Positions 18,276-27,231 of a stretch of DNA of 64,000 nucleotides are shown in pieces. Source of the DNA: UBA12077 sp963665525 (GTDB lineage: Bacteria; Bacteroidota; Bacteroidia; Bacteroidales; UBA12077); contig OY762280.1 of NCBI GenBank assembly GCA_963665525.1, forward strand, positions 2,418,001 through 2,482,000, read 5' to 3'. How positions within the stretch are numbered: the stretch's first letter is position 1; the number at the start of each line of letters is the position of its first letter. Under the pieces are notes generated by a model. It was not told the origin of the DNA. It saw nothing but the letters and a program-made list of their open reading frames with translations, and did not search any database. A program made the position numbers and the translations under genes.

Positions 18276-18283
18276 CAAAAGTA
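18276..18283 (-). promoter_or_regulatory. -7 box upstream of CLC copy 2
   Basis: Reads TACTTTTG on the minus strand (exact TAnnTTTG), about 15 bases before the first ATG. No -33 TTG is evident. Confidence 0.35.
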
Positions 18284-18324
18284 ATCAAATGATGTATTTA
18301 ATATTCTGATTTTAATAGTTTTTT

Positions 18325-20103
18325 TTAATCGTCGGAAAACTTTTTTAATAAGTTTCTATACGCTGAGAATACATTAGCCCTACTTACAAAACCAACATAT
18401 TTATCATGATCAACAACAGGCAGGTTATAATGATCCGACATTTTAAACTTTTTGGCGACATCTTCCATTGATTCATCAGGAGTAACAACCGGAGAAGGCA
18501 TATACATTAACTCATTAACATAAATCGAATCGTATTTTTCTCTTTCAAACATAATCTCCCGAACATCGTTGATAAAAACAATACCTAAAAGAACATTCTC
18601 CTCATCGATTACAGGAACAATATTTCTTTTTGATTTGGCTATTACCTTAACTAAATCACCTAAGGTAGCATCTTCATGAATAGTTAAAAAGTTTGTTTCA
18701 ATTAGTTTGGTCACTTTCAGCATCGATAAAACAATTTTATCTTTATCATGTGTAAAAAGTTCTCCTCTTCGTGCAAGCTGGTAAGTATAAACAGAATATT
18801 TTTCAAATATTCTTGTGGTAGCGTAAGAAATACTTGCACTAATCATCAGTGGCATAATCAATCCATATCCTCCGGTAATTTCGGCAACTAAAAATATAGC
18901 AGTTAAAGGGGCATGTAAAACTCCAGAAATTAAACCAACCATTCCTACCAATGCTAAATTTGTATGCGATAGTTCTTTAAATCCAAAATAATTCAAAATT
19001 TGAGCAAAGAGCAGTCCTGTATTGGCACCAATAAATAAAGTTGGAGCAAAAATACCACCAACTCCACCAGCTCCAAAAGTAAGAGAAGTAGCTACTGCCT
19101 TGAAAATAATAACCAGAGTAAAAATGGCAAAAACCCATAACATATTATCCTGAAACTTATAAAATATACTATTATTAAATAAGTGTTCGTTGGAACCATG
19201 CAAACATCCATTGATAGCCTCATATCCCTCCCCGTAAAGTGATGGGAAGAAGAAAATAAGTAAACCTAAAACAGAACCTCCAATAAGCCATTTATAGAAG
19301 CTATTCCTTTTTTTATCAAACCAATCTTGTAAAAACTTATAAACTCTTGTAAAATATACTGATACTAAACCAGCAAGCATACCTAATATAATATAATATG
19401 GTAACTGTTGCAAATCAAATTTCTCGGTAATCTCGATAGGATATAAAACATCCATACCAAGAAAAAGATATGAAGTCATTGCTGCAGTAACCGATGCAAA
19501 AAGTAAAGGAAGTAGAGAAGCCATAGTTAAATCTAACATAATAACTTCCAGAACAAATACAATAGCAGCAATTGGAGCCTTAAATATCGCTGACATCGCT
19601 CCTGCTCCAGCACATGCAAGCAATAACAAAACTTGTTTATAGTTTAAGTGAAAAAAACGACTAATATTTGATCCCCATGCTGCACCTGTTGCAACCGTTG
19701 GACCTTCTAATCCAACCGAACCACCAAAACCAACAGTTAATGCACTCGTTACAATAGAAGAAAACATATTATGAGGCTTAATCTTTCCATTATTTTTTGA
19801 TATTGCGTAAAGTGTTGTTGGAATACCATGACCCACTGGTTTTTTGATAATATATTTTGTGAAAACATAAACTAACAAAATACCAATTGCCGGATAAGCA
19901 AAATACATGTAATTATGATAGTGCTGCGCAAAATCATTGGTGAGAAAACTTTGGATAATGTGAACCGAATTTTTAATAATCACTGCAGCAAAACCAACTA
20001 CTATTCCAATAATAACACTTAAAAAGATCATAAACTTTCTATCATCGATATTCTTTACTCGCCATATAAGTATTCGTTTTATCAATGAAGAAATAGTCGT
20101 CAT
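18325..20103 (-). CDS. CLC chloride channel/transporter with CBS domains (copy 3, most canonical)
   Basis: This 592-aa protein is first in the transcribed order. It keeps the best pore motifs: GHGIP (91-95), GLEGP with gating glutamate E133 (131-135), GGVGGIFAP, and a Tyr at the position of ClcA Y445 (KYSVYTYQL). As in the other two copies the inner proton glutamate is Val (E186-V187), which in known CLC proteins goes with channel-type or weakly proton-coupled behaviour. A tandem CBS domain pair forms the C-terminal 135 residues and may sense nucleotides. The divergent neighbour is an M16 peptidase. Confidence 0.95.
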   Translation of the reverse strand: MTTISSLIKRILIWRVKNIDDRKFMIFLSVIIGIVVGFAAVIIKNSVHIIQSFLTNDFAQHYHNYMYFAYPAIGILLVYVFTKYIIKKPVGHGIPTTLYAISKNNGKIKPHNMFSSIVTSALTVGFGGSVGLEGPTVATGAAWGSNISRFFHLNYKQVLLLLACAGAGAMSAIFKAPIAAIVFVLEVIMLDLTMASLLPLLFASVTAAMTSYLFLGMDVLYPIEITEKFDLQQLPYYIILGMLAGLVSVYFTRVYKFLQDWFDKKRNSFYKWLIGGSVLGLLIFFFPSLYGEGYEAINGCLHGSNEHLFNNSIFYKFQDNMLWVFAIFTLVIIFKAVATSLTFGAGGVGGIFAPTLFIGANTGLLFAQILNYFGFKELSHTNLALVGMVGLISGVLHAPLTAIFLVAEITGGYGLIMPLMISASISYATTRIFEKYSVYTYQLARRGELFTHDKDKIVLSMLKVTKLIETNFLTIHEDATLGDLVKVIAKSKRNIVPVIDEENVLLGIVFINDVREIMFEREKYDSIYVNELMYMPSPVVTPDESMEDVAKKFKMSDHYNLPVVDHDKYVGFVSRANVFSAYRNLLKKFSDD

Positions 20104-20200
20104 ATTTTGTATCGTTTTTTATTACAGGATTGTAAAAAAAGTGATTTTTTTTAAAATACCCAGAAAATAATAAACATTTATATCTTATTGGTTTATTACT

Positions 20201-20208
20201 TATGTTTG
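20201..20208 (+). promoter_or_regulatory. -7 box that fixes the start of the first M16 peptidase
   Basis: TATGTTTG is an exact TAnnTTTG. Transcription would begin near 20215, downstream of the possible TTG start at 20188, so the ATG at 20233 is the likely start. Confidence 0.5.
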
Positions 20209-20232
20209 CAAAAAATTATATTCATACAATTT

Positions 20233-21468
20233 ATGATAAAATTTGAAAAGTTTACATTAAAAAATGGATTGAAAGTTATTGTACATAATGATCCATCAAC
20301 AACAATTGTTGCTTTTAATATATTATATAATGTTGGAGCTCGGGATGAAAATGCTCAAAAAACAGGCTTTGCACACTTATTTGAGCATTTAATGTTTGAG
20401 GGAAGCATAAATATTCCATCATATGATAATCCGCTGCAAATTGCAGGAGGAGAAAACAATGCTTTTACTACGAACGATATTACTAACTATTATATCACAC
20501 TTCCAAAAGAAAATATTGAAACTGCATTTTGGTTAGAATCTGATCGCATGTTAGGATTAGATTTTTCAGAAGAAAAACTTGAAATCCAAAAAAATGTAGT
20601 CATCGAAGAATTTAAGCAAAGATATTTAAATCAGCCTTATGGTGATGCATCATTATTACTTAAACCTTTAGCTTATAAAGTGCATCCGTATCAGTGGCCT
20701 ACAATAGGTAAAGATATTTCTCATATCGAAAATGCAACATTAGATAACGTGACAGATTTTTTTAATCATCATTACGCACCTAACAATGCTATTTTGTGTA
20801 TTGCAGGAAATATAACAGTTGATGAAATAAAACCATTAGCTGAAAAATGGTTTGGCCCAATAGAAAAAAGAGATATTCCAACCAGAGATTTACCTAAAGA
20901 GCCAGAGCAAACAGAAAGCAGAATTAAAACTGTTCAGCGCAATGTTCCTTTCGATGCTATTTATAAAGCATTCCATATGAGTTCTAAACTAGAAACCGAA
21001 TATTATACTTGCGATCTGATTTCTGATCTTTTAGCTAATGGGAAATCATCAAGGCTATACCAAAATCTGGTTAAGAAAAAACAATTATTTAGCGATATTA
21101 ATGCTTATATAACTGGAGATATTGATGAAGGTCTATTAATAGTTACAGGTAAACTGATGCAAGGCGTTAAAATGGAAGATGCAGACCAGGCTATTATTGC
21201 CGAGCTTAACGAAATAATTTTAGGCCATATTGAAGAGGCTGAAATTGAAAAAGTGAAAAATAAATTTGAATCAGTTACCCAATTTGGTCAAACAAGTGTT
21301 TTAAACAAAGCTATGGACTTGGCATACCAAGAACTTTTAGGTGATGCTAACCGAATTAATTTAGAAGTTGAAAAATATCGAAATGTGAGCTTGGAGGATA
21401 TTAAAAAAACAGCAGCTAAGTTATTTCACACAAATAATTCATCAACCTTATATTATCTATCTAAATAA
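20233..21468 (+). CDS. M16 zinc peptidase, catalytic subunit type
   Basis: M16 (pitrilysin/insulinase) peptidases cut peptides inside a clamshell made of two homologous halves. This 411-aa half has the inverted zinc motif HLFEH (residues 48-52) after VGARDENAQKTGFA, and a third ligand Glu about 76 residues later in VVIEEFKQR. I chose ATG 20233 over a TTG at 20188, because the longer N-terminus is unlike the family and would lie upstream of the -7 box. No signal peptide is seen, so it is probably cytoplasmic. The next gene, 6 bp downstream, encodes the partner lacking the zinc motif. Confidence 0.93.
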   Translation: MIKFEKFTLKNGLKVIVHNDPSTTIVAFNILYNVGARDENAQKTGFAHLFEHLMFEGSINIPSYDNPLQIAGGENNAFTTNDITNYYITLPKENIETAFWLESDRMLGLDFSEEKLEIQKNVVIEEFKQRYLNQPYGDASLLLKPLAYKVHPYQWPTIGKDISHIENATLDNVTDFFNHHYAPNNAILCIAGNITVDEIKPLAEKWFGPIEKRDIPTRDLPKEPEQTESRIKTVQRNVPFDAIYKAFHMSSKLETEYYTCDLISDLLANGKSSRLYQNLVKKKQLFSDINAYITGDIDEGLLIVTGKLMQGVKMEDADQAIIAELNEIILGHIEEAEIEKVKNKFESVTQFGQTSVLNKAMDLAYQELLGDANRINLEVEKYRNVSLEDIKKTAAKLFHTNNSSTLYYLSK

Positions 21469-21474
21469 AAAATC

Positions 21475-22761
21475 ATGACCTTAGATCGAAAACAGCAACC
21501 TCAATATAAAACCATTGAAAGTATTAATATTCCTACACCTCAAAAAACACAACTAAATAATGGAATAAAAACATACATCATCAATGCAGGGACTCAAGAT
21601 ATTGTTAAGATAGATTTATCTTTTAATGCAGGAAGTTGGTACCAGGAAAAAGCTTTAATAGCTAGTTGTGTAAACGAGATGCTAATTGAAGGTACTAAAA
21701 ATTTATCATCACAAGAAATTGCTGAGAAGTTAGATTTTTATGGTGCTTTTATTCATCCATCACCCACTAAAGATTTTGGGAATATTACACTTTATACTTT
21801 AAAAAAATACTTGCCTGAAACTATTCAGATATTTGAAGATATTATTAAAAATCCAATCTTCCCACAAGATGAATTAAACACATTCCTTAATAAACGGAAA
21901 CAACAATTTCAGGTTGAATTAGAAAAGGTAACCAATATTGCAAGAAGAGAATTTAATGAACAACTTTTTGGAAAAAATCATCCTTATGGAATAAAAACAA
22001 ATCTTGAAGACTTTAGTAATATTCATCGTGATGATCTTGTTCAATTTCATAAAACATATTACAGTTCTGATAATTGTAAAATATTAATTTCAGGCAAGGT
22101 AGATGATCATGATATCAAATTACTAAATAATCATTTTGGCAATAAAGATTGGCATAACAGTTCAGTAACAAAACAAAACGAATCTTATGAGTTAAATAAT
22201 CCTGTCATGGAATCTGTCACTGAGAAGCAAAACGTAACACAGTCAGCCATTCGACTAGGTAAAAAAATCATCAACAAAAATCATCCTGATTATCATAAAT
22301 TAAATGTTGTAAATACTATTTTAGGAGGATATTTTGGATCCCGATTAATGAAAACCATCCGTGAAGAAAAAGGTTATACTTATGGAATAAGTTCAGTATT
22401 GGTTTCTTTAAAACATGAAGGTTTCTTAGTTATTCTATCAGAAGTTGGCGCAGATGTAACAAAGAATGCCATCAATGACATCATTTCTGAGATTAAGAAA
22501 CTAAGAGAATTTGGAGTTGAGCAAACAGAACTTGATCTTGTAAAAAACTATTTGCGAGGTGATTTATTACGTTCATTTGATGGTCCATTTGAAATTTCGG
22601 CTAGTTTTAAAAGCATTATTGATTTGGATATAGATTTAGACTTTTACTCCAATGCAATGCATGCAATTAATACAATCCAGGCAGAAGATGTTAAGATTCT
22701 TGCGAACAAATATCTGCAAGAAGACAGTTTCATAAAAACAATAGCAGGTAAATACAATTAA
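21475..22761 (+). CDS. M16 peptidase-like protein, non-catalytic partner
   Basis: This 428-aa protein has the M16 fold but no HxxEH: the matching region reads ASCVNEMLIEGT. It keeps the C-terminal-half signature GYFGSRLMKTIREEKGYTYG, with the Arg and Tyr that line the substrate site. Bacterial M16B enzymes often work as a heterodimer of one zinc-binding and one substrate-binding subunit encoded side by side, and the 6-bp gap to the upstream gene fits that. Likely cytoplasmic peptide degradation. Confidence 0.92.
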   Translation: MTLDRKQQPQYKTIESINIPTPQKTQLNNGIKTYIINAGTQDIVKIDLSFNAGSWYQEKALIASCVNEMLIEGTKNLSSQEIAEKLDFYGAFIHPSPTKDFGNITLYTLKKYLPETIQIFEDIIKNPIFPQDELNTFLNKRKQQFQVELEKVTNIARREFNEQLFGKNHPYGIKTNLEDFSNIHRDDLVQFHKTYYSSDNCKILISGKVDDHDIKLLNNHFGNKDWHNSSVTKQNESYELNNPVMESVTEKQNVTQSAIRLGKKIINKNHPDYHKLNVVNTILGGYFGSRLMKTIREEKGYTYGISSVLVSLKHEGFLVILSEVGADVTKNAINDIISEIKKLREFGVEQTELDLVKNYLRGDLLRSFDGPFEISASFKSIIDLDIDLDFYSNAMHAINTIQAEDVKILANKYLQEDSFIKTIAGKYN

Positions 22762-22798
22762 TATTCTTATTTTCGTTACTGTAATTGAATAATTCATT

Positions 22799-24247
22799 AT
22801 GCGAAAATTATTGATTCCTATTATTACTTTTTTGTCCTTCATGTTATCTGCTACTCAAGGAAAATCTCAAACCAACTTAGAGATTACAAGTATTAATGTT
22901 ATCAATGATCAAGGGCATGTAAGAATCACCTGGGATTATAATGGAACCGATACTATTTTTATTTTTCGAGATGAGTTAGAAGTAATTCAGGCCATGGAAA
23001 AAATCTATGAAATAACTGATCCTACAGTTAATACATTCACAGATATTTCAGCCGAGGCTCATAAAAATGCTCGCGCATACCGAATAAGTGAAAATACATT
23101 TATTGAATCGGATATTGTTTCCACATATCATTTAACCTACGATTATGATTCTTGTGTAGGAGAAATGAATTTAAACTGGGAAGACCTTACAGCACCTTTC
23201 CCAACAAATGATTGGACACCAGAACAATTTATAGTAAACATATACGAAGATGGTATTTTAAGAACTGAAAATGTATCGGCGAGTACTCAAAATACAACGA
23301 TTCATGTTCTGGAAAATACGGACTATTCCATTTTTATTGAAACCCGATGGCAGGGTTTAGATTCAACAAGCAAATCAAACCCAATTAATAAATTCACTGA
23401 GATGCCAGCTAGCCCGGAATATATTAATGCAATTACAGCCTCTGTTGATGAAAATACAATTCATCTTAAGTTTGAAATTGATCCTAATTCTGAACTTGAA
23501 ACATATAAACTATTAAAGTCAAGTTCTCAAAACGGAGATCTCGATACTTTAGAAACAATTAATTCATCTAACTCAGAACTAACCACAATAGATGCAGATG
23601 CTAATCCAAGCACTACTATTAACTATTATAAATTAGTCTCAATAAACGAATGTGGAAATGAAACCACCAACTCCGATATTATTAATAACATTTTACTAAA
23701 TGCTGAATTAAATGATTTTGATGTTTCTTTAAATTGGAATAGTTTCAAAGAGTTAAGTTTAACTCCTGCTAACTATGATATATACCGGGCTTTTGAAAAT
23801 AATTCGCCGGAACTTATTGGTAGTTTTGCCAACCATAATGATTTTAATGACAATATAGAAGCTTTAGAAAATTATACGCAGTTTTGTTATTTTGTTCAAG
23901 CAAAGGAAACTAGTAACATAAATAACGATTACAGTCAATCTAATACAACTTGTGTTTATCTAAAACCAAAAATTTATATTGCAGAAGCATTTACACCCAA
24001 TGATGATGGGAATAACGATTTATTTCAACCTATTTTTTCTTTTATTCCATCTGACTTTGAGTTTAAAATTTATAATCGTTGGGGAAATATCATATTTGAA
24101 ACAAAGGATTATTCAAAACCTTGGAATGGCAAAGCAGCAAATGGGGAATCTGTACCTACAGGCACCTATTTATATTATTTTAAAATTATGACCCCTAATA
24201 ATCAAACAGTAGAGGAAAGAGGAAACGTTCTTGTAATATATCCGTAA
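22799..24247 (+). CDS. Secreted fibronectin-like protein with type B type IX secretion C-terminal domain
   Basis: The 482-aa protein has a signal peptide (about residues 1-22, ending before QTNLEITS), several beta-sandwich segments that look like fibronectin type III repeats (for example GHVRITWDYNGTDTIFIFRD), and a final domain of about 85 residues. That domain carries AFTPNDDGNNDLF, FKIYNRWGNIIFE and PTGTYLYYFKI, the gliding-motility-associated C-terminal signature. This domain is a sorting signal for the type IX secretion system, so the protein is expected to be exported across the outer membrane. It follows the M16 pair by 37 bp. The ligand is unknown. Confidence 0.88.
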   Translation: MRKLLIPIITFLSFMLSATQGKSQTNLEITSINVINDQGHVRITWDYNGTDTIFIFRDELEVIQAMEKIYEITDPTVNTFTDISAEAHKNARAYRISENTFIESDIVSTYHLTYDYDSCVGEMNLNWEDLTAPFPTNDWTPEQFIVNIYEDGILRTENVSASTQNTTIHVLENTDYSIFIETRWQGLDSTSKSNPINKFTEMPASPEYINAITASVDENTIHLKFEIDPNSELETYKLLKSSSQNGDLDTLETINSSNSELTTIDADANPSTTINYYKLVSINECGNETTNSDIINNILLNAELNDFDVSLNWNSFKELSLTPANYDIYRAFENNSPELIGSFANHNDFNDNIEALENYTQFCYFVQAKETSNINNDYSQSNTTCVYLKPKIYIAEAFTPNDDGNNDLFQPIFSFIPSDFEFKIYNRWGNIIFETKDYSKPWNGKAANGESVPTGTYLYYFKIMTPNNQTVEERGNVLVIYP

Positions 24248-24287
24248 TACCTATACACTTCTGATTCTTATTTCATCAATTTTTCAT

Positions 24288-24295
24288 TAAATTTG
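24288..24295 (+). promoter_or_regulatory. -7 box for rel/spoT
   Basis: TAAATTTG is an exact TAnnTTTG, 22 bases before the ATG of the (p)ppGpp enzyme gene, indicating its own promoter. Confidence 0.45.
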
Positions 24296-24317
24296 TGAAT
24301 ACAATAACAACTAATTT

Positions 24318-26585
24318 ATGAGCGGCAAGAACACCATAGTAAAACCTGAAATTATCGATGAAGATAAATATGCAGAAGAACTGTATAAAGATCTTATATC
24401 GAGCTGCTCAAAACATGTAAAAGTAAAAGATATTAAGCTTATTCGTAAAGCTTTTGATCTTGCTAAAGAATCTCATAAAGGTGTTAAAAGAAAATCAGGA
24501 GAACCATACATAGTTCATCCTATTGCTGTAGCAAAAATTGTAACTTCAGAAATTGGTTTAGGAGCTGTATCTATAGCATGTGCATTATTACACGATGTGG
24601 TTGAAGATACTGAATATACACTAGAAGATATTCAGCATTTTTTTGGGGAAAAAATTTCATCCATAATTGATGGCTTAACAAAAATATCAGGAGTTTTCGA
24701 CAAACACTCTTCTTTGCAGGCAGAAAACTTTAGAAAAATGTTACTTACCTTATCGGATGATGTCAGGGTTATTCTTATCAAACTTGCTGACCGTTTGCAT
24801 AACATGCGCACATTAGAATCTATGCCAGCCAATAAACAATTAAAAATTGCTGGAGAAACAATTTACCTCTATGCTCCACTTGCTCATAGGCTTGGTTTGT
24901 ATGCCATAAAAACAGAACTAGAAGACTTAAGCTTAAAATACAGGCACCCTAATGTATTCGATAGTATATCGAATAAAATAAAAGATAACGAGAAAAAACG
25001 ACAGCAGGAAATTAATCGATTTTCTTTACCTATTATTGAAAAACTAGAAAGAAATAAAATTGATTTTGACATAAGTGGTCGGCCAAAATCCATTTTCTCC
25101 ATATGGAATAAAATGCAAATTAAAAATATTCCATTCGAAGAAGTTTATGATTTAATGGCTATACGAATTGTTTTTAAATCATTAAACAGAGAAACTGAGA
25201 AAGCTCAATGTTGGCAGATTTATTCTATCATAACAGACATATATACTCCCAAACCTGACAGAATCAGAGATTGGATAAGCTCCCCAAAAGCAAATGGTTA
25301 TGAGGCTTTACATACCACAGTTATGGGCCCTAATGGTAAATGGGTAGAAATACAAATCCGATCAGAAAGAATGGATGAGATTGCAGAACGTGGTTTTGCT
25401 GCTCACTGGAAATACAAGGGTGAAAACTCTAATGAAAGTGAATTAGATAAGTGGATAAAAAAGATTCGTGAAATGCTTGAAAATCCAAACTCGGATGCTT
25501 TAGAGTTTTTGGATGAATTTAAAATGAATCTTTTCTCTGCAGAAATTATGGTATTTACACCAAAAGGAGATTTAAAAACCCTGCCTAAATATTCTACTGC
25601 ACTAGATTTTGCCTATGAAATTCACAGTGAAATAGGTAACAAAGCCATCGGAGCAAAGGTAAATCATAAACTGGTTCCATTAAATCATATTTTAAGAAGT
25701 GGAGATCAGATTGAAGTAATCACTTCTAATAAACAAAAGATACAAAAAGAATGGCTTGGTCATGTTAAAACTGCAAAGGCAAAAACCAGTATTACTGATG
25801 CCATCAAAGCAGAAACAAAAGACCGAATTAAAAAAGGGAAATCCATTCTTGAAAATAAATTAAAAGAATTAAAAGTTCATCCTAGTGGTAGAGTATTAAA
25901 AAAAGTGTTGCCTGAATTTGAAGTAGTAACAAAAGACGAGTTATATAGTAAAATTGGAAGTGGAATTATTAAACTAGATAACTTAAAAAAGATTCTTAAG
26001 AAGAACACTAAAAATAAAATCATACGCTACTGGGGCTTACAATTATCAAAAACTACTTCATCGAGCAAATCAAAAAAAGTTAATCAGGCTCCTAAACAAA
26101 AAGAAAAATTTAATTATAAAGATCCCGTAATTATTCGTGATGAAGATGAAGAAAGTCATCGAATACAATTTGCCAAATGCTGTAATCCGATTCCTGGTGA
26201 TGAAGTTATCGGATATAAAAACCCGGATAAGGAAATAATAATTATCCATAAATCTAAATGTCCAACAGCTATCAAACTCATGTCGAGTGAAGGCAATTAC
26301 ATTGTACCTGCCAAATGGACTTCTCAGAAATTCCTTTCTTCATTAGCCAAACTAACACTAAACGGAATTGATAGAATTGGTATTATTTCTGACATCACCG
26401 ATATAATTTCTAACGAACTTTCTGTTAATATTCGCAAAATATTTATTGAAACCCATGATGGTATTTTTGAAGGTGAAATTGAACTTTACGTACATAATGT
26501 TACTGACCTTAATAACCTTATCATGAATATTAGTAAAATCAAAGGTGTTGATTCGGTAAAGCGAAGTGAAGAGATATCCAAGTAA
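24318..26585 (+). CDS. Bifunctional (p)ppGpp synthetase/hydrolase (RelA/SpoT family)
   Basis: The 755-aa protein has the full RSH architecture. The HD hydrolase domain keeps HDVVEDT (so hydrolysis is likely intact). The synthetase domain has SGRPKSIFSIWNKM, ANGYEALHTTVMGP and EIQIRSERMDEIAERGFAAH. A TGS domain (about residues 405-465), a zinc-finger-like region with FAKCCNPIPGDEVIGY, and a C-terminal ACT domain follow. It makes and degrades the stringent-response alarmone and would sense ribosome status through its C-terminal half. With both active sites present I read it as the Rel/SpoT-type long enzyme. The next gene, a Fur-family regulator, has its own start region. Confidence 0.97.
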   Translation: MSGKNTIVKPEIIDEDKYAEELYKDLISSCSKHVKVKDIKLIRKAFDLAKESHKGVKRKSGEPYIVHPIAVAKIVTSEIGLGAVSIACALLHDVVEDTEYTLEDIQHFFGEKISSIIDGLTKISGVFDKHSSLQAENFRKMLLTLSDDVRVILIKLADRLHNMRTLESMPANKQLKIAGETIYLYAPLAHRLGLYAIKTELEDLSLKYRHPNVFDSISNKIKDNEKKRQQEINRFSLPIIEKLERNKIDFDISGRPKSIFSIWNKMQIKNIPFEEVYDLMAIRIVFKSLNRETEKAQCWQIYSIITDIYTPKPDRIRDWISSPKANGYEALHTTVMGPNGKWVEIQIRSERMDEIAERGFAAHWKYKGENSNESELDKWIKKIREMLENPNSDALEFLDEFKMNLFSAEIMVFTPKGDLKTLPKYSTALDFAYEIHSEIGNKAIGAKVNHKLVPLNHILRSGDQIEVITSNKQKIQKEWLGHVKTAKAKTSITDAIKAETKDRIKKGKSILENKLKELKVHPSGRVLKKVLPEFEVVTKDELYSKIGSGIIKLDNLKKILKKNTKNKIIRYWGLQLSKTTSSSKSKKVNQAPKQKEKFNYKDPVIIRDEDEESHRIQFAKCCNPIPGDEVIGYKNPDKEIIIIHKSKCPTAIKLMSSEGNYIVPAKWTSQKFLSSLAKLTLNGIDRIGIISDITDIISNELSVNIRKIFIETHDGIFEGEIELYVHNVTDLNNLIMNISKIKGVDSVKRSEEISK

Positions 26586-26631
26586 TTTTTCTTTAAATTA
26601 ATTCTAAATAACAAAAAAAATTTATACTTTT

Positions 26632-26654
26632 AGCAATCGTAAATATGGATTGCT
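26632..26654. promoter_or_regulatory. Inverted repeat over the start of the Fur-family gene
   Basis: AGCAATC (26632-26638) and GATTGCT (26648-26654) form perfect 7-bp arms around a 9-base spacer, ending just before the ATG at 26656. It could be an operator for autoregulation or an RNA hairpin hiding the ribosome site. Confidence 0.45.
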
Positions 26655-26655
26655 T

Positions 26656-27123
26656 ATGACTTGTAGTGATACAAAGGAAACAGTAAAAAAGATTTTTACT
26701 GAGTATCTTGAAAAGCGAGGGCACAGAAAAACACCTGAACGCTATGCTATTCTTGATGAAATATACTCAAGAGATAATCATTTTGATATAGAATCATTGT
26801 ATATCTCTATGAAAAATAAAAACTACAGGGTTAGTCGTGCTACCTTATACAATACCATCGAATTATTATTAGAAAGTGATTTAGTCATAAAACATCAATT
26901 TGGCAAAAACATTGCTCAATTTGAAAAAGCGCATAATTGTAGTCAACACGATCATTTAATTTGCCAGGAATGTGGTAAGGTATTAGAATTTTGTGATCCA
27001 CGTATTCAAGAGATCCAGCAAACAGCAGGAGAATTAATGAATTTTAAAATAAATTATCATTCTTTATATTTTTATGGTATTTGCAAAGAATGTGAAAATA
27101 AAAAGACAAAAAACAATAGTTAA
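26656..27123 (+). CDS. Fur-family metal- or peroxide-responsive repressor
   Basis: The 155-aa protein has the Fur winged helix (residues about 1-85: HRKTPERYAILDEIY, then the recognition helix VSRATLYNTIELLLES) and the metal-binding/dimer domain. The latter has HNCSQHDHLICQECGKVLEF and a second C-x-x-C (GICKEC) that together form a structural zinc site. Sequence alone does not separate Fur, Zur and PerR. I chose ATG 26656 over the in-frame TTG at 26650. It follows the rel gene by about 70 bp and is followed by a terminator before purA. An inverted repeat overlaps its start. Confidence 0.93.
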   Translation: MTCSDTKETVKKIFTEYLEKRGHRKTPERYAILDEIYSRDNHFDIESLYISMKNKNYRVSRATLYNTIELLLESDLVIKHQFGKNIAQFEKAHNCSQHDHLICQECGKVLEFCDPRIQEIQQTAGELMNFKINYHSLYFYGICKECENKKTKNNS

Positions 27124-27144
27124 TAAATAGTTTAAAAAACATAT

Positions 27145-27178
27145 AAAAATCTCCACTTTCACTGTGGGGATTTTTTTT
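27145..27178 (+). terminator. Terminator after the Fur-family gene
   Basis: ATCTCCAC pairs with GTGGGGAT (27149-27156 with 27164-27171, one G-T pair) around a 7-base loop and is followed by a T run. Confidence 0.8.
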
Positions 27179-27231
27179 ATTTTTATGGTTTTGTTGTAAT
27201 TTGCAAACGCATTTTTAAATCAGATAAATAA

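Noticed and set aside
14618..20103. Fluoride-specific CLC (CLC-F) function for the tandem array
   Set aside because: The pore motifs are of the standard CLC-CBS type; CLC-F proteins lack CBS domains and have a different gating motif.
20188..20232. Upstream TTG start for the first M16 gene
   Set aside because: It lies upstream of the likely transcript start set by the -7 box at 20201-20208 and adds residues unlike the family.
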